Part shown: positions 6,646-14,808 of the stretch, in pieces
Layout of the letters: the number at the start of each line of letters is the position of its first letter
Numbering within the stretch: the first letter of the stretch is position 1
IMG/VR virus record: IMGVR_UViG_3300003322_000571
Span: 62,001-126,000 of that record
DNA length: 64,000 nt
Strand: one strand, 5' to 3'
From: a virus
Made by a program: the position numbers and the translations under genes
The notes under the pieces: generated by a model
Database searches by the model: none
Told to the model about the DNA's origin: nothing
The model's input: only the letters and a program-made list of their open reading frames with translations

Positions 6646-7790
6646 GCAAATTTGCTGTTGAAGTCGTCCGTATCCGCGCAATCGAACCGATCACCGGAGC
6701 TGACGCAATTGAACTCGCTGTTGTTGGTGGCTACCGTTCTGTCGTTAAGAAGGGTGACTACAAAGTCGGCGATCTCGCCGTGTACATTCCTGAACAAGCA
6801 ATCGTCCCTGATTGGTTGCTCGAAAGGATGAATCTCACTGGTCGTCTTGCTGGGACGAATAAGAACCGCGTAAAAGCAATCAAGCTTCGCGGTTGTCTGT
6901 CACAAGGTTTGCTGATTCCCGTCAAGCATGTTGCAGCTTCCGGTGCGAACTACATTCAGAATGATGTAAGTCTGATTCCTGTTAAGGAAGGCGATGACGT
7001 TGCTGATTTCCTTGGTATCGTTAAGCATGAAGTGCCGATCCCCGCACACCTTGCTGGTGAAGTGTACAACGCAGGTAGCCACTTGACTGTTCCGTACGAT
7101 ATCGAGAACTACAAGAAGTTCGTCGATGTGTTTGAAGATGGTGAAGAAGTCGTGTTCACCGAAAAACTGCATGGCACATTCACCGGTATCGGTATTCTGC
7201 CGCGTGGTGATTGGGAGGAAAAGCACTTCCTCAGCCGTTTCGTTATCTTCAGCAAGGGACTTGGTGCACGAGGTCTGTGCTTCAAGGATTGCGATAACAA
7301 CGCAGACAATCTGTACGTTCGCACGCTGATGGAGTCCGACATCTTCTCTCGTCTGTCTGACCTGATGGAGGAGATGGAAGAAGAGCACGGCTTTGATCGT
7401 CCTTTGTTCCTGCTCGGAGAAACGTTCGGTGCAGGTGTACAAGACTTGCAGTACGGTAACCTGCCGGCTTCGTTCCGCCTGTTTGACGTATGCGTTGGCT
7501 ACCGCGGTGATCAGTTCTTCTTCGACTACGAAGGTCGTGTCCGCCTCGCGAACCATCTTGAAATTCCGATGGTTCCGATTCTGTACAAGGGTCCGTTCAG
7601 CCAAGCGGTGCTCGATCAGTACACGAATGGCAAGGAAACGGTTTCTGGTAAGGAATCACACATCCGCGAAGGTGTTGTGATCACTCCTGTCGTTGAACGT
7701 GAACATCCTGAACTCGGCCGTGTGATCTTGAAGTCTGTCTCTGCAGACTACCTGCTTCGCAAGAATGAAAACGCAACGGAGTACAACTGA
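6642..7790 (+). CDS. RNA ligase, DRB0094/Rnl5-like
   Basis: 382 aa. An N-terminal OB-like region (VVRIRAIEPITGADAIELAVV, then YKVGDLAVYIPEQAIVPDWL) precedes the nucleotidyltransferase core. The adenylated lysine is K175 in EKLHGT. Later motifs are LLGETFGAGVQDLQYG, REGVVI and ILKSVSADYLL. This order is that of Deinococcus DraRnl and relatives, which seal 3'-OH/5'-phosphate RNA nicks. The combination with Ro60 and CYTH suggests repair or remodelling of phage or host RNA. It overlaps the genes on both sides, so its expression is coupled. Confidence 0.88.
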   Translation: MSKFAVEVVRIRAIEPITGADAIELAVVGGYRSVVKKGDYKVGDLAVYIPEQAIVPDWLLERMNLTGRLAGTNKNRVKAIKLRGCLSQGLLIPVKHVAASGANYIQNDVSLIPVKEGDDVADFLGIVKHEVPIPAHLAGEVYNAGSHLTVPYDIENYKKFVDVFEDGEEVVFTEKLHGTFTGIGILPRGDWEEKHFLSRFVIFSKGLGARGLCFKDCDNNADNLYVRTLMESDIFSRLSDLMEEMEEEHGFDRPLFLLGETFGAGVQDLQYGNLPASFRLFDVCVGYRGDQFFFDYEGRVRLANHLEIPMVPILYKGPFSQAVLDQYTNGKETVSGKESHIREGVVITPVVEREHPELGRVILKSVSADYLLRKNENATEYN

Positions 7791-7969
7791 TGAATAACGT
7801 CTTAGTAGGGTACGAGGGAAGTGCTGAAGTTGACATCAGCTACTTCTATTGCCCGTACATCCCAGGACAACCTATTCCTGTTGATGTGTGGGATCACCGT
7901 GCTGTTAAGAGGCCAACTGATATCCAGCGCCGGATCATGGAAGCGGTTCAACGTCCTCAACTGTATTGA
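7790..7969 (+). CDS. Short protein resembling the capsid C-terminal motif, 59 aa
   Basis: ATG at 7790 overlaps the ligase stop. The first half, VLVGYEGSAEVDISYFYCPY followed by IP, aligns with the capsid segment ILIGYMGGNGATDTGYVFAP followed by YIP, and even better with the general gp23 pattern (GYKG, D, FYCPYIP). The second half (WDHRAVKRPTDIQRRIMEAV) does not match capsid. It may be a remnant of a duplicated capsid gene or a small protein built on that strand pair. Confidence 0.65.
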   Translation: MNNVLVGYEGSAEVDISYFYCPYIPGQPIPVDVWDHRAVKRPTDIQRRIMEAVQRPQLY

Positions 7970-7978
7970 ACCCTAAAG

Positions 7979-8007
7979 TTGAATAAAACTTTCAGGTCAA
8001 ATACAGT
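7979..8007 (+). promoter_or_regulatory. Promoter TTGAAT-N17-TACAGT upstream of the Ter cluster
   Basis: TTGAAT at 7979-7984, 17 bases, TACAGT at 8002-8007. It lies 29 bases before the TelA-like gene and would start the Ter cluster. Confidence 0.5.
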
Positions 8008-8035
8008 TCACCAACTTTCAACATAGAGGTCATTT

Positions 8036-9133
8036 ATGAACCGTCTTCCTTTTGGTCAGCAACAGACCACAACGGCACAACCAGTTGACATGAGTGCGTT
8101 CATTCAAGTGAACCCGACTCCTGCTCAGCCGGTCGTCGTTCATCAACCGCAGACGCGTGCACTGACTGTGATCAGTGATAAAGACATCCAGAACTTCGGG
8201 ACGGCGTCGACGAATCGGATCTCTGCAACGTCGCAGAAGATTCTCGCTGGTACGAAGGCCTCTGCAGTCGATGACTTTGGCGACAAGCTGAATGAGCTCG
8301 TTGCTACGACAAAGAAGCTCGATCCTGCGGATATCGGCAAGCCTAGTCTGATCAAGAAGCTGTTCGGGATCGGCTCCAGCGTCAAGGATCAATTCCAAGC
8401 GCAGTATCAAACCGTTGAACAGCGGATGAATACGCTGATCGCGGAGATTGATTCGATGGCGAAGCTGATGGAGCAACGAATCGATGATCTCGAGACGATG
8501 TACAAGGAAAATGAGGATGCGTACAAGCAACTCAGCCAAGACATCGCTCAGATCAACAGTATCGTCGCGACGATGAAGGCTGATCTTGCAGCACAACCAA
8601 CGCCGACTGATCCGATCGAAGCGCAGCGTCTCAATGACTATCAGGAACTGATCGACCGGCTCGAAAAGCGTGCTGATGATCTCGAACGTGGAAAGCAGCT
8701 CGTCATCCTGTCGCTGCCGGAAATTCGGATTGAGCAGACGAACAAGCGCAATCTCGTTGCAAGTATCGCAACGCTGAAGAGCACGACGATTCCGGCTTAC
8801 CAAGGTCTGTTCTCGCGTTACATCCTGGCGATGGAAACGAAGAAGGGCAACCAGGTCGTCGCTGCTTTGCAGGATGCAACTGATGAAGCGTTCCGCAAGC
8901 AAGCTGACCTCGTTCGTCAGAATGCGGTTGACTCTGCGAAGGCTCAACAACGGTCTGTCGTGACGACGGAGACGCTGATTCACTGCCGTGATCAGATGCT
9001 TGCAACTCTCGACGACGTCAAGAAGATCAATGACGCTGGCCGTAAGGCACGTCAAGACGCTCGTCCGCAACTCGAACAACTGGAACAGTCGCTGATCGCA
9101 CGCGCTGCTCCGCAACAACTTTCTCACAACTGA
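8036..9133 (+). CDS. TelA/KlaA-like toxic-anion resistance protein
   Basis: 365 aa, mostly helical with long coiled-coil stretches. The pattern fits the TelA family: a disordered N-terminus, then a helical core with SLIKKLFGIGSSVKDQFQAQ (compare the LxKLFGxG linker of the family), EQRMNTLIAEIDSMAKLMEQ, IDRLEKRADDLERGKQLVIL, and a C-terminal RSVVTTETLIHC region. TelA proteins are found in tellurite-resistance and Ter clusters, but their biochemical role is not known. It is the first gene of the phage Ter cluster. A second, shorter relative is at 17486. Confidence 0.8.
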   Translation: MNRLPFGQQQTTTAQPVDMSAFIQVNPTPAQPVVVHQPQTRALTVISDKDIQNFGTASTNRISATSQKILAGTKASAVDDFGDKLNELVATTKKLDPADIGKPSLIKKLFGIGSSVKDQFQAQYQTVEQRMNTLIAEIDSMAKLMEQRIDDLETMYKENEDAYKQLSQDIAQINSIVATMKADLAAQPTPTDPIEAQRLNDYQELIDRLEKRADDLERGKQLVILSLPEIRIEQTNKRNLVASIATLKSTTIPAYQGLFSRYILAMETKKGNQVVAALQDATDEAFRKQADLVRQNAVDSAKAQQRSVVTTETLIHCRDQMLATLDDVKKINDAGRKARQDARPQLEQLEQSLIARAAPQQLSHN

Positions 9134-9149
9134 ACGTAGGAGTTCAAAA

Positions 9150-9887
9150 ATGGCTGGTATCAATCTGCAAAAACGCGCCGAAGCTGTCGGCATCGTCCTG
9201 GCAAAGCGTGGCATCACGAAGGTGCCCCCGGTTCGTGTCGGCATGGCACTGGACGTTTCTGGCTCTGCACAAACGTTCTATACGAGCGGCGTGATGCAAG
9301 AAACGATCGACCGTCTGCTCGGCGTTGCGCTGAAGTTCGACGACAACGGTGAACTCGACTCGTGGCTGTTCCACAACGACGTTCTCCCTCAACTGCCGAC
9401 GCTGACGGAAAGCGATGAAGGTACGTACGTCAAGAACGTCGTCCTCAAGCAACGCGGTCTGTGGGGTGGTACGTCGTACGCTCCTCCGCTGAAGGCTGCG
9501 ATGAGCTACTACTTCCAAGGTCCTGCTCCCGCCCCTGCTGCGAAGTCGGGTGGTCTGTTCGGCCTGTTCAAGAAGGAAGCTGCGCCCGCACCGGCTCCCG
9601 CTACCAAGCAAGACCCGGCAATGCTGCTGTTCGTCACCGACGGTGCGAACGGTGACCGCGCTGAAGCTGCTCAAGTGCTCCGCGAAGCTGCGAAGAGCTC
9701 GCCGGTGTACTTCCAAATGGTCGGTATCGGCCGTGCATCCGAGTTCGACTTCATCCGTCAAATGGCTGACGAGCTGCCGAACGTCGGGTTCGTCAACCTC
9801 AGCACGCTCAGCATGACCGATGAACAGCTGTACGAACAGCTGATCAATCCGGAATTCTGTGAGTGGATCAAGACGCTCAAGGCGTAA
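9150..9887 (+). CDS. TerF/TerY-like von Willebrand A domain protein
   Basis: 245 aa. The vWA metal site is visible: DVSGS near residue 35, the threonine region GGTSYAPPL, and FVTDGAN. A Pro/Ala linker with GGLFGLFKKEAAPAPAPA sits inside the domain. The protein opens MAGINLQK, matching the TerD opening MAGINLSK at 16820, a link seen in TerF proteins that join TerD-like and vWA parts. vWA proteins are partners of TerD and TerC in Ter stress systems. It follows TelA after 16 bases and is closed by a terminator. Confidence 0.82.
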   Translation: MAGINLQKRAEAVGIVLAKRGITKVPPVRVGMALDVSGSAQTFYTSGVMQETIDRLLGVALKFDDNGELDSWLFHNDVLPQLPTLTESDEGTYVKNVVLKQRGLWGGTSYAPPLKAAMSYYFQGPAPAPAAKSGGLFGLFKKEAAPAPAPATKQDPAMLLFVTDGANGDRAEAAQVLREAAKSSPVYFQMVGIGRASEFDFIRQMADELPNVGFVNLSTLSMTDEQLYEQLINPEFCEWIKTLKA

Positions 9888-9901
9888 TTCAACGACCGAC
9901 A

Positions 9902-9930
9902 AAAAGGGAGGCTCGACCTCCCTTTTCTTT
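9902..9930 (+). terminator. Intrinsic terminator
   Basis: AAAAGGGAGG, loop CTCGA, CCTCCCTTTT (9902-9926), then CTTTTC. Nearly symmetric, so it may act in both directions. Confidence 0.8.
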
Positions 9931-9944
9931 TCTTAAGGACACAG

Positions 9945-11222
9945 ATGGACACTCAACTATTCATTCCAGAAAAGCTGAAAGTTGGCTACCAAAAGCGTGA
10001 AGGTACGTATACGAGTAAACTAGCGTACGTGATCTACTACGACGCTAAGGGAAAGCTACGTAAGGAAACGTCGTGGCAGGGTTGGAGAAGCAAGGACATC
10101 GAACCTGATGACTTCGAAAACATCCCAACGACAGGGTTCATGATCAACAAGGGAATCACTCGCGGTGGTTATGATTGGTACTCTGATACCGTGACGAAAG
10201 TCCGTATCTGGGATCCGCGCGACTTTGAGATTGAGATCACGCTCGCCAACCTGATCGCGATCCTGATGCATAGTGATGTCTCTAAGCGAGATATCAACGT
10301 TCCTTGTGTGTATGCGTGGCACGGTTCTGACCTCGTTCTTCTTCCGACGAATACAGAAGAATACGAACTGTCGGCGAAGCATACTGCAAAGCAATCGCTC
10401 AAGTTTAGTTCGAAGGAACTAAAGATTGGCGCTACGTACAACATCAAGAAGGACAGCTCACAAGTTGTTTACCTCGGCTACTACGACCATTATGTTCCCG
10501 TTGATAAGTCAGGGGTTAAGGTCAAGCGCTGGTACAGCGTAGATGGATTGATCAAGCAAGGGATCAGCGGCAAGAAGCATGTATTCTACAATCTCACTGA
10601 CGATACGTTCAATTATTCAGCGCCATCTGCATTGATTGCAACGGTTGCGGATCTTGAGATTCATCCTCAGTATGCTGAACTACTAGACAAGTACTATGCA
10701 CAGTTTGAATCGCAGTTGATTGGCGGCTTGTATCTAAAGCCAAAGAATCCTCCTCCTTCTAGTCTACCGAATTACTATTACTACAGGTTCCCCACTTGGG
10801 TAAAGGTGTCTGATACGGTGTATGTCGACATTCAACTGAATGTTAACGTCGAACGTCCATATCATTATCACTGGAATGATCCAGTCAAACGGAACAAGGA
10901 TATGAGGATCGTCATTGATACAAAAATCAAGAACATTTGTGTCTATGACGAGGATACCAACTCTGTTAAGCTCAAGCCGGAATACTGGTCAGCATTCCCA
11001 ATCAGTTTCAACGATCCACAAATCACCGCTGTTGTGCAGCCGATCTTTGACATGTGGAGGCAGTTAGTCCAAGCGGAGTTCGAACAAACCCACGACATCT
11101 CTTATAACCACGAGGAACATTACAAGAAGATTGAGGCACAATTCCAACACGTGTTGGGGGAACGTCCCGCTTTTGTGATGATCGACGGTAAGAAATGTGC
11201 TAATGGTCCCACCATCTACTAA
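9945..11222 (+). CDS. Large unknown Ter-cluster protein, copy 1
   Basis: 425 aa, no known domain recognised. The first 170 residues are clearly paralogous to the next gene: both have LFIPE/LYIPE, GTYT-KLAYVIY, RKETSWQ-WR, the shared RIWDPRDFE and HSDVSKRDI, and a VYAW or VFAW motif. The C-terminal halves diverge. No signal peptide or membrane segment. Lies between the vWA gene and TerC, so a role in the Ter response is suggested by place only. Confidence 0.8.
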   Translation: MDTQLFIPEKLKVGYQKREGTYTSKLAYVIYYDAKGKLRKETSWQGWRSKDIEPDDFENIPTTGFMINKGITRGGYDWYSDTVTKVRIWDPRDFEIEITLANLIAILMHSDVSKRDINVPCVYAWHGSDLVLLPTNTEEYELSAKHTAKQSLKFSSKELKIGATYNIKKDSSQVVYLGYYDHYVPVDKSGVKVKRWYSVDGLIKQGISGKKHVFYNLTDDTFNYSAPSALIATVADLEIHPQYAELLDKYYAQFESQLIGGLYLKPKNPPPSSLPNYYYYRFPTWVKVSDTVYVDIQLNVNVERPYHYHWNDPVKRNKDMRIVIDTKIKNICVYDEDTNSVKLKPEYWSAFPISFNDPQITAVVQPIFDMWRQLVQAEFEQTHDISYNHEEHYKKIEAQFQHVLGERPAFVMIDGKKCANGPTIY

Positions 11223-11224
11223 TC

Positions 11225-12517
11225 ATGAGCTCTAAACTATACATCCCGGAAACGATCCTTGTTGGTTTTCAGAACCGCGCTGGAACGTACACAGGCAAAC
11301 TCGCCTACGTGATCTACAAGGATCATACTGGCAAGATCCGCAAGGAAACGTCCTGGCAGAACTGGCGTGACCATGACATCGACACCCTCGAGCTCAAGAA
11401 TACTCCACAGAGCGGCTTTACGTTCAACAAGGGTGTTCAGCGAGATAACCGGTGGGCTGGTTCCGGTCGTTCGATGTTCCGTATCTGGGATCCGCGCGAC
11501 TTCGAGTTCGAGATTACCGTTGACAACACGATTGCTATTCTAACGCATAGTGACGTGTCTAAGCGTGACATCACAGAACCATGTGTGTTCGCTTGGGACG
11601 GTACTGAACTGATCCTGCTGCCGATCAATTCTGAAGAATACCAGTCGTCACTTGTCCATACAGCACGTCAAGCAAAGAACGTTGAGACTAAAGACCTTGT
11701 TGTCGGTCATTCGTACATGGCGAAGAAAGAAGGCGTAGCCGTCGTCTACATGGGCCGTCATGACGTGTACGAATGGAAGCAATCGTACAGCGGACATAAT
11801 GCTGGATACAATTACGGCCATACGTCAACTGGCATGGTTAAGAAGAAGGCGAAAGCTCATACGTTCTACGTTCCTCCGTACGAAGAAACGACAAAATCGG
11901 GTTATGTGATCAAGCACGCTGCAGAGTTTGTAACGAAAGCAGACCCGAAGGCATATCTGTCTGAGTGCGTTCAAGCAGAAGTGCATGAAGACTATCCGAC
12001 GCTGATTGAACAGTTTTACGGACAAGGAACTCATCAAAAGATGAGCGGGTTGACGATTGAACCGTACGAAGACCGGATCTTTAAGAACAGCACAATCGGC
12101 GGTTGGCTGATGCTGTCTGATACAGAAGCAATTCGTATTCAGACGGATGCCAATGGCAATGTCAGGTGGCAAAAGTCAGCTGCATTCGACGGTAATGTCG
12201 TTCAACTGTCGCATGGTGAGGAAGTTGACAGGTATGCAAGTACGTACTACCATTACGGGAACAACCAGCGCGTTTACCCTCGTCGTGACCTTCCGGGATT
12301 GAGTGCTCAAGATGAACGTGTTGCAAGTATCATTGAGCAAATGATGCGCGACTTGCTTGACGGTGGGTTTGCTTTGTCAACCGACAATGTTGAAGAAAAT
12401 GTCAAGATTCGTCTTGCGAATGGTGAATTGCTCCGTCAAATGTGTCATAAATACAAGGTCGGGTACTTGAGGTCAGTAATGGCCGATGGTACTGTGGCAA
12501 CTAGCAAATCTTTCTAA
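11225..12517 (+). CDS. Large unknown Ter-cluster protein, copy 2
   Basis: 430 aa, paralogue of the preceding gene and separated from it by two bases. Shared segments include KLAYVIYKDHTGKIRKETSW, RIWDPRDFEFEIT and HSDVSKRDI in the N-terminal 125 residues. After about residue 170 similarity fades; the C-terminal half has QPTAD-free, polar sequence with no repeat or motif that I recognise. Tandem duplication followed by divergence is the likely origin. Confidence 0.8.
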   Translation: MSSKLYIPETILVGFQNRAGTYTGKLAYVIYKDHTGKIRKETSWQNWRDHDIDTLELKNTPQSGFTFNKGVQRDNRWAGSGRSMFRIWDPRDFEFEITVDNTIAILTHSDVSKRDITEPCVFAWDGTELILLPINSEEYQSSLVHTARQAKNVETKDLVVGHSYMAKKEGVAVVYMGRHDVYEWKQSYSGHNAGYNYGHTSTGMVKKKAKAHTFYVPPYEETTKSGYVIKHAAEFVTKADPKAYLSECVQAEVHEDYPTLIEQFYGQGTHQKMSGLTIEPYEDRIFKNSTIGGWLMLSDTEAIRIQTDANGNVRWQKSAAFDGNVVQLSHGEEVDRYASTYYHYGNNQRVYPRRDLPGLSAQDERVASIIEQMMRDLLDGGFALSTDNVEENVKIRLANGELLRQMCHKYKVGYLRSVMADGTVATSKSF

Positions 12518-12547
12518 CATTTCTTAGACTTACACAAGGACTTTATT

Positions 12548-12979
12548 ATGACAACTCTAGACGAACAAATCCGCGGCATGTTTGCCAAGCTGAATGACCG
12601 CAAGGCAAAGCTCGAAACACTGAAGCAGCAGTCTGCTCCGAAATGGAAGACGACTGGTACGTTCCGCCAGATTGGTGCAACGTCGGTGACGAGCATGCAG
12701 ACTGCATCGAAGGAAACGATCATCGAGATCGCTACTCAGGTCGAACTGCTCGCAGGAGCACAAGAATCGGTTGCAAAGAAGCTCGGTACAGATGCTACCG
12801 CACTGATCCAAGGCTACAAGCTGGAAGATTGGTATCATGACTTCCAGAAGCGCCTGGCGACAATCAATCAACGCGATGAAGAGGCAGCGATTGCTGATCT
12901 CGAAAAGCGTCTGAACAGCGTTCTCTCGCCTGAAGAACGTCGCCGTATCGAAGTTGAACTCCTGCTCAAGGAAGTTTGA
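12548..12979 (+). CDS. Coiled-coil protein in the Ter cluster, 143 aa
   Basis: Predicted largely helical: an N-terminal coiled coil (LNDRKAKLETLKQQ), a central KWKTTGTFRQIGATSVTSMQ segment, then helices ending in LSPEERRRIEVELLLKEV. Not recognised as a named family. Co-directional with, and 30 bases after, the paralogue pair; closed by a UUCG terminator. Confidence 0.75.
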   Translation: MTTLDEQIRGMFAKLNDRKAKLETLKQQSAPKWKTTGTFRQIGATSVTSMQTASKETIIEIATQVELLAGAQESVAKKLGTDATALIQGYKLEDWYHDFQKRLATINQRDEEAAIADLEKRLNSVLSPEERRRIEVELLLKEV

Positions 12980-13001
12980 TAGACAATTAGTAGTACAAAC
13001 C

Positions 13002-13030
13002 AAAACGACCTTCGGGTCGTTTTCCTTTTT
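13002..13030 (+). terminator. Intrinsic terminator with UUCG tetraloop
   Basis: AAAACGACC, loop TTCG, GGTCGTTTT (13002-13023), then CCTTTTT running into GGAGA, the ribosome site of the gene at 13042. Confidence 0.88.
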
Positions 13031-13041
13031 GGAGATTTGTT

Positions 13042-13374
13042 ATGGGGTATACGTTATATCTGTTCTTGCAAGACTTGTTCCTGCACTTGTTCGCAATTGC
13101 CGTGGTTGTCGTCGGCACTGCATTTATGAGTTTACTCACCGGAGGGATCGCAGTGTGTTCCCTAGTTGTTGTTAAATTGCTTATCAACGGCTTTTGTGTG
13201 TTTATTCATCATCCATTTCGTTTCCCTCTAACGGATAATTGGACGGTCGGCGAGAAACGCGTGGCTACGATTGTTGGTGCTGTCTGCTTTGTGTATAGCT
13301 GCTTGTTTGTCGTTTACTCACCTGGGATGGAGCGGACTCGCTATATTTTGACAGGTCAACACTACCATGGATGA
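13042..13374 (+). CDS. Membrane protein, 110 aa
   Basis: Start fixed by GGAGA just upstream. Two or three hydrophobic segments are visible: residues about 8-30 (LFLHLFAIAVVVVGTAFMSL), about 36-55, and about 84-103 (IVGAVCFVYSCLFVVYS). Family not recognised. It sits between the coiled-coil gene and TerC, which is also a membrane protein. Confidence 0.75.
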   Translation: MGYTLYLFLQDLFLHLFAIAVVVVGTAFMSLLTGGIAVCSLVVVKLLINGFCVFIHHPFRFPLTDNWTVGEKRVATIVGAVCFVYSCLFVVYSPGMERTRYILTGQHYHG

Positions 13375-13597
13375 CTACTTGATCATGCTCGCTGAGCAGT
13401 ACCATCTTGATTGTGATAGGTACGATGCAACAGTGTGTTCAGGAATGTCAGAAGACGGTACACCAATGCCAATTGGTCCTTATGAACTTGGTCTCGTAAA
13501 TCAAAATGCAAGGCGTGTTATTCGACGTCTACAACATTTGACATTTGACCATGAAGGACTAATGAAAGCAATTAGTATCGTCGGTGCGAGACAGTAA
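13367..13597 (+). CDS. Hypothetical protein, 76 aa
   Basis: Overlaps the end of the membrane protein gene by 8 bases. Soluble and acidic; begins MDDYLIMLAEQYHLDCDRYD. No domain recognised. The overlap suggests coupled translation. Confidence 0.65.
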   Translation: MDDYLIMLAEQYHLDCDRYDATVCSGMSEDGTPMPIGPYELGLVNQNARRVIRRLQHLTFDHEGLMKAISIVGARQ

Positions 13598-13637
13598 ACC
13601 ACCTGTTTTTTGAGATGAAGATTTCATGAAGAACCTG

Positions 13638-13666
13638 TTGATTTATATTGATGGGTTAATTAAGGT
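13638..13666 (+). promoter_or_regulatory. Weak promoter candidate TTGATT-N17-TAAGGT before TerC
   Basis: TTGATT at 13638-13643, 17-base spacer, TAAGGT at 13661-13666. The -35 and spacing match the phage's other promoters, while the -10 is poor. Confidence 0.3.
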
Positions 13667-13704
13667 GACGTGTCTTTCAACAACCAACTCTACGGAGTAA
13701 TTCA

Positions 13705-14727
13705 ATGTTCAAATATTACGGTAGTTCGTACATCTTCACCGCGATCGCGCTGGTGCTGTCCTACTTCCTGCTGGGAGGATGGGGTGCCGTCGTGATCGTC
13801 GGTGTTCTCGCAGTGATGGAGACGTCCTTGTCGTTTGACAATGCAGTCGTCAACGCGAGTGTGCTGAAGAACTGGGACGAGAAGTGGCGTCAGCGGTTCC
13901 TCGTGTGGGGTCTGCCGATCGCTGTGTTCGGCATGCGTCTCGTGTTCCCGCTGCTGATCGTCGCGATCACCGCAAGCCTCGGTCCGGTCGAAGCACTGAT
14001 GCTCGCGATCAATGAGCCGAAGCGTTACGAAGAAATCATGATGGCTGTCCATCACGAAGTCGCAGCGTTTGGTGGCATGTTCCTGCTGATGGTGTTCATC
14101 GACTTCTTCCTGCAAGAAGAGAAGGAACATCACTGGATTCCGTTCATCGAAGGCCCGCTGACCAAGCTCGGCCGTCTCGGCGTGGAAGTTGCACTCGCCC
14201 TTGGTGTTCTGCTGCTGACGACTCACTTCATCGGTGCGGAAGAACAGCTGGCTTTCCTGACTGCTGGTATCTACGGTCTGATCACGTACCTCATCGCACA
14301 AGCCGTTGGTACTCTGGCGGGCGGTGAAGAAGGTGCTGACGAAATGGCAGGCAACATCATCAAGCAAGGTGTTGGTGGCTTCATCTACCTGGAACTGCTT
14401 GACGCTTCGTTCAGCTTCGATGGTGTGATCGCTGCGTTCGCTCTGACCAACAACATCTTCGTGATGATGCTCGGCCTGGCCGTCGGTGCGATGTTCGTTC
14501 GTTCGATGACTTTGCACCTTGTTGATAAAAACGTGCCGTCCAAGTACCGCTTCCTCGAGCATGGTGCATTCTGGGCCATCGGTCTGCTCGCTGCTTTCAT
14601 GTTCGTTGGTGCAACCGGTCACGAACTGCCGGAATGGATCGTTGGTCTGACTGGTGCTGCTGTGATCGTGATCGCCCTGATCAGCTCGATCCGTGCGAAC
14701 AAGAAGGACGCTGAAGTGACCAAGTAA
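13705..14727 (+). CDS. terC: TerC-family integral membrane protein (DUF475 type)
   Basis: 340 aa with about eight or nine hydrophobic segments. The TerC hallmarks are present: METSLSFDNAVVNASVLKNW near residue 35, and a second acidic membrane motif, LDASFSFDGVIAAFALTNN, near residue 230. The conserved Asp/Glu residues within membrane helices fit metal-ion binding or transport. TerC proteins work with TerD and vWA proteins in tellurite and stress resistance and have been linked to manganese export. This stretch looks more GC-rich than the head genes, which fits acquisition from a bacterium. Confidence 0.88.
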   Translation: MFKYYGSSYIFTAIALVLSYFLLGGWGAVVIVGVLAVMETSLSFDNAVVNASVLKNWDEKWRQRFLVWGLPIAVFGMRLVFPLLIVAITASLGPVEALMLAINEPKRYEEIMMAVHHEVAAFGGMFLLMVFIDFFLQEEKEHHWIPFIEGPLTKLGRLGVEVALALGVLLLTTHFIGAEEQLAFLTAGIYGLITYLIAQAVGTLAGGEEGADEMAGNIIKQGVGGFIYLELLDASFSFDGVIAAFALTNNIFVMMLGLAVGAMFVRSMTLHLVDKNVPSKYRFLEHGAFWAIGLLAAFMFVGATGHELPEWIVGLTGAAVIVIALISSIRANKKDAEVTK

Positions 14728-14744
14728 GTTACCTGAAAAGGTAG

Positions 14745-14773
14745 TTGACTTACCACATAGGGTAGAAGATGAT
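14745..14773 (+). promoter_or_regulatory. Promoter inside terminator: TTGACT-N17-GATGAT
   Basis: TTGACT at 14745-14750, 17 bases, GATGAT at 14768-14773. The -10 box covers the apex of the hairpin at 14758-14785, so RNA started here lacks the 5' arm. One of five such composites in the window. Confidence 0.5.
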
Positions 14774-14791
14774 TCTTCTACCCTATTTTTC
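14758..14791 (+). terminator. Intrinsic terminator after TerC
   Basis: A 12-bp perfect stem (14758-14769 with 14774-14785), loop TGAT, then TTTTTC. Confidence 0.85.
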
Positions 14792-14808
14792 ATTTGCAGA
14801 GAACAAAC

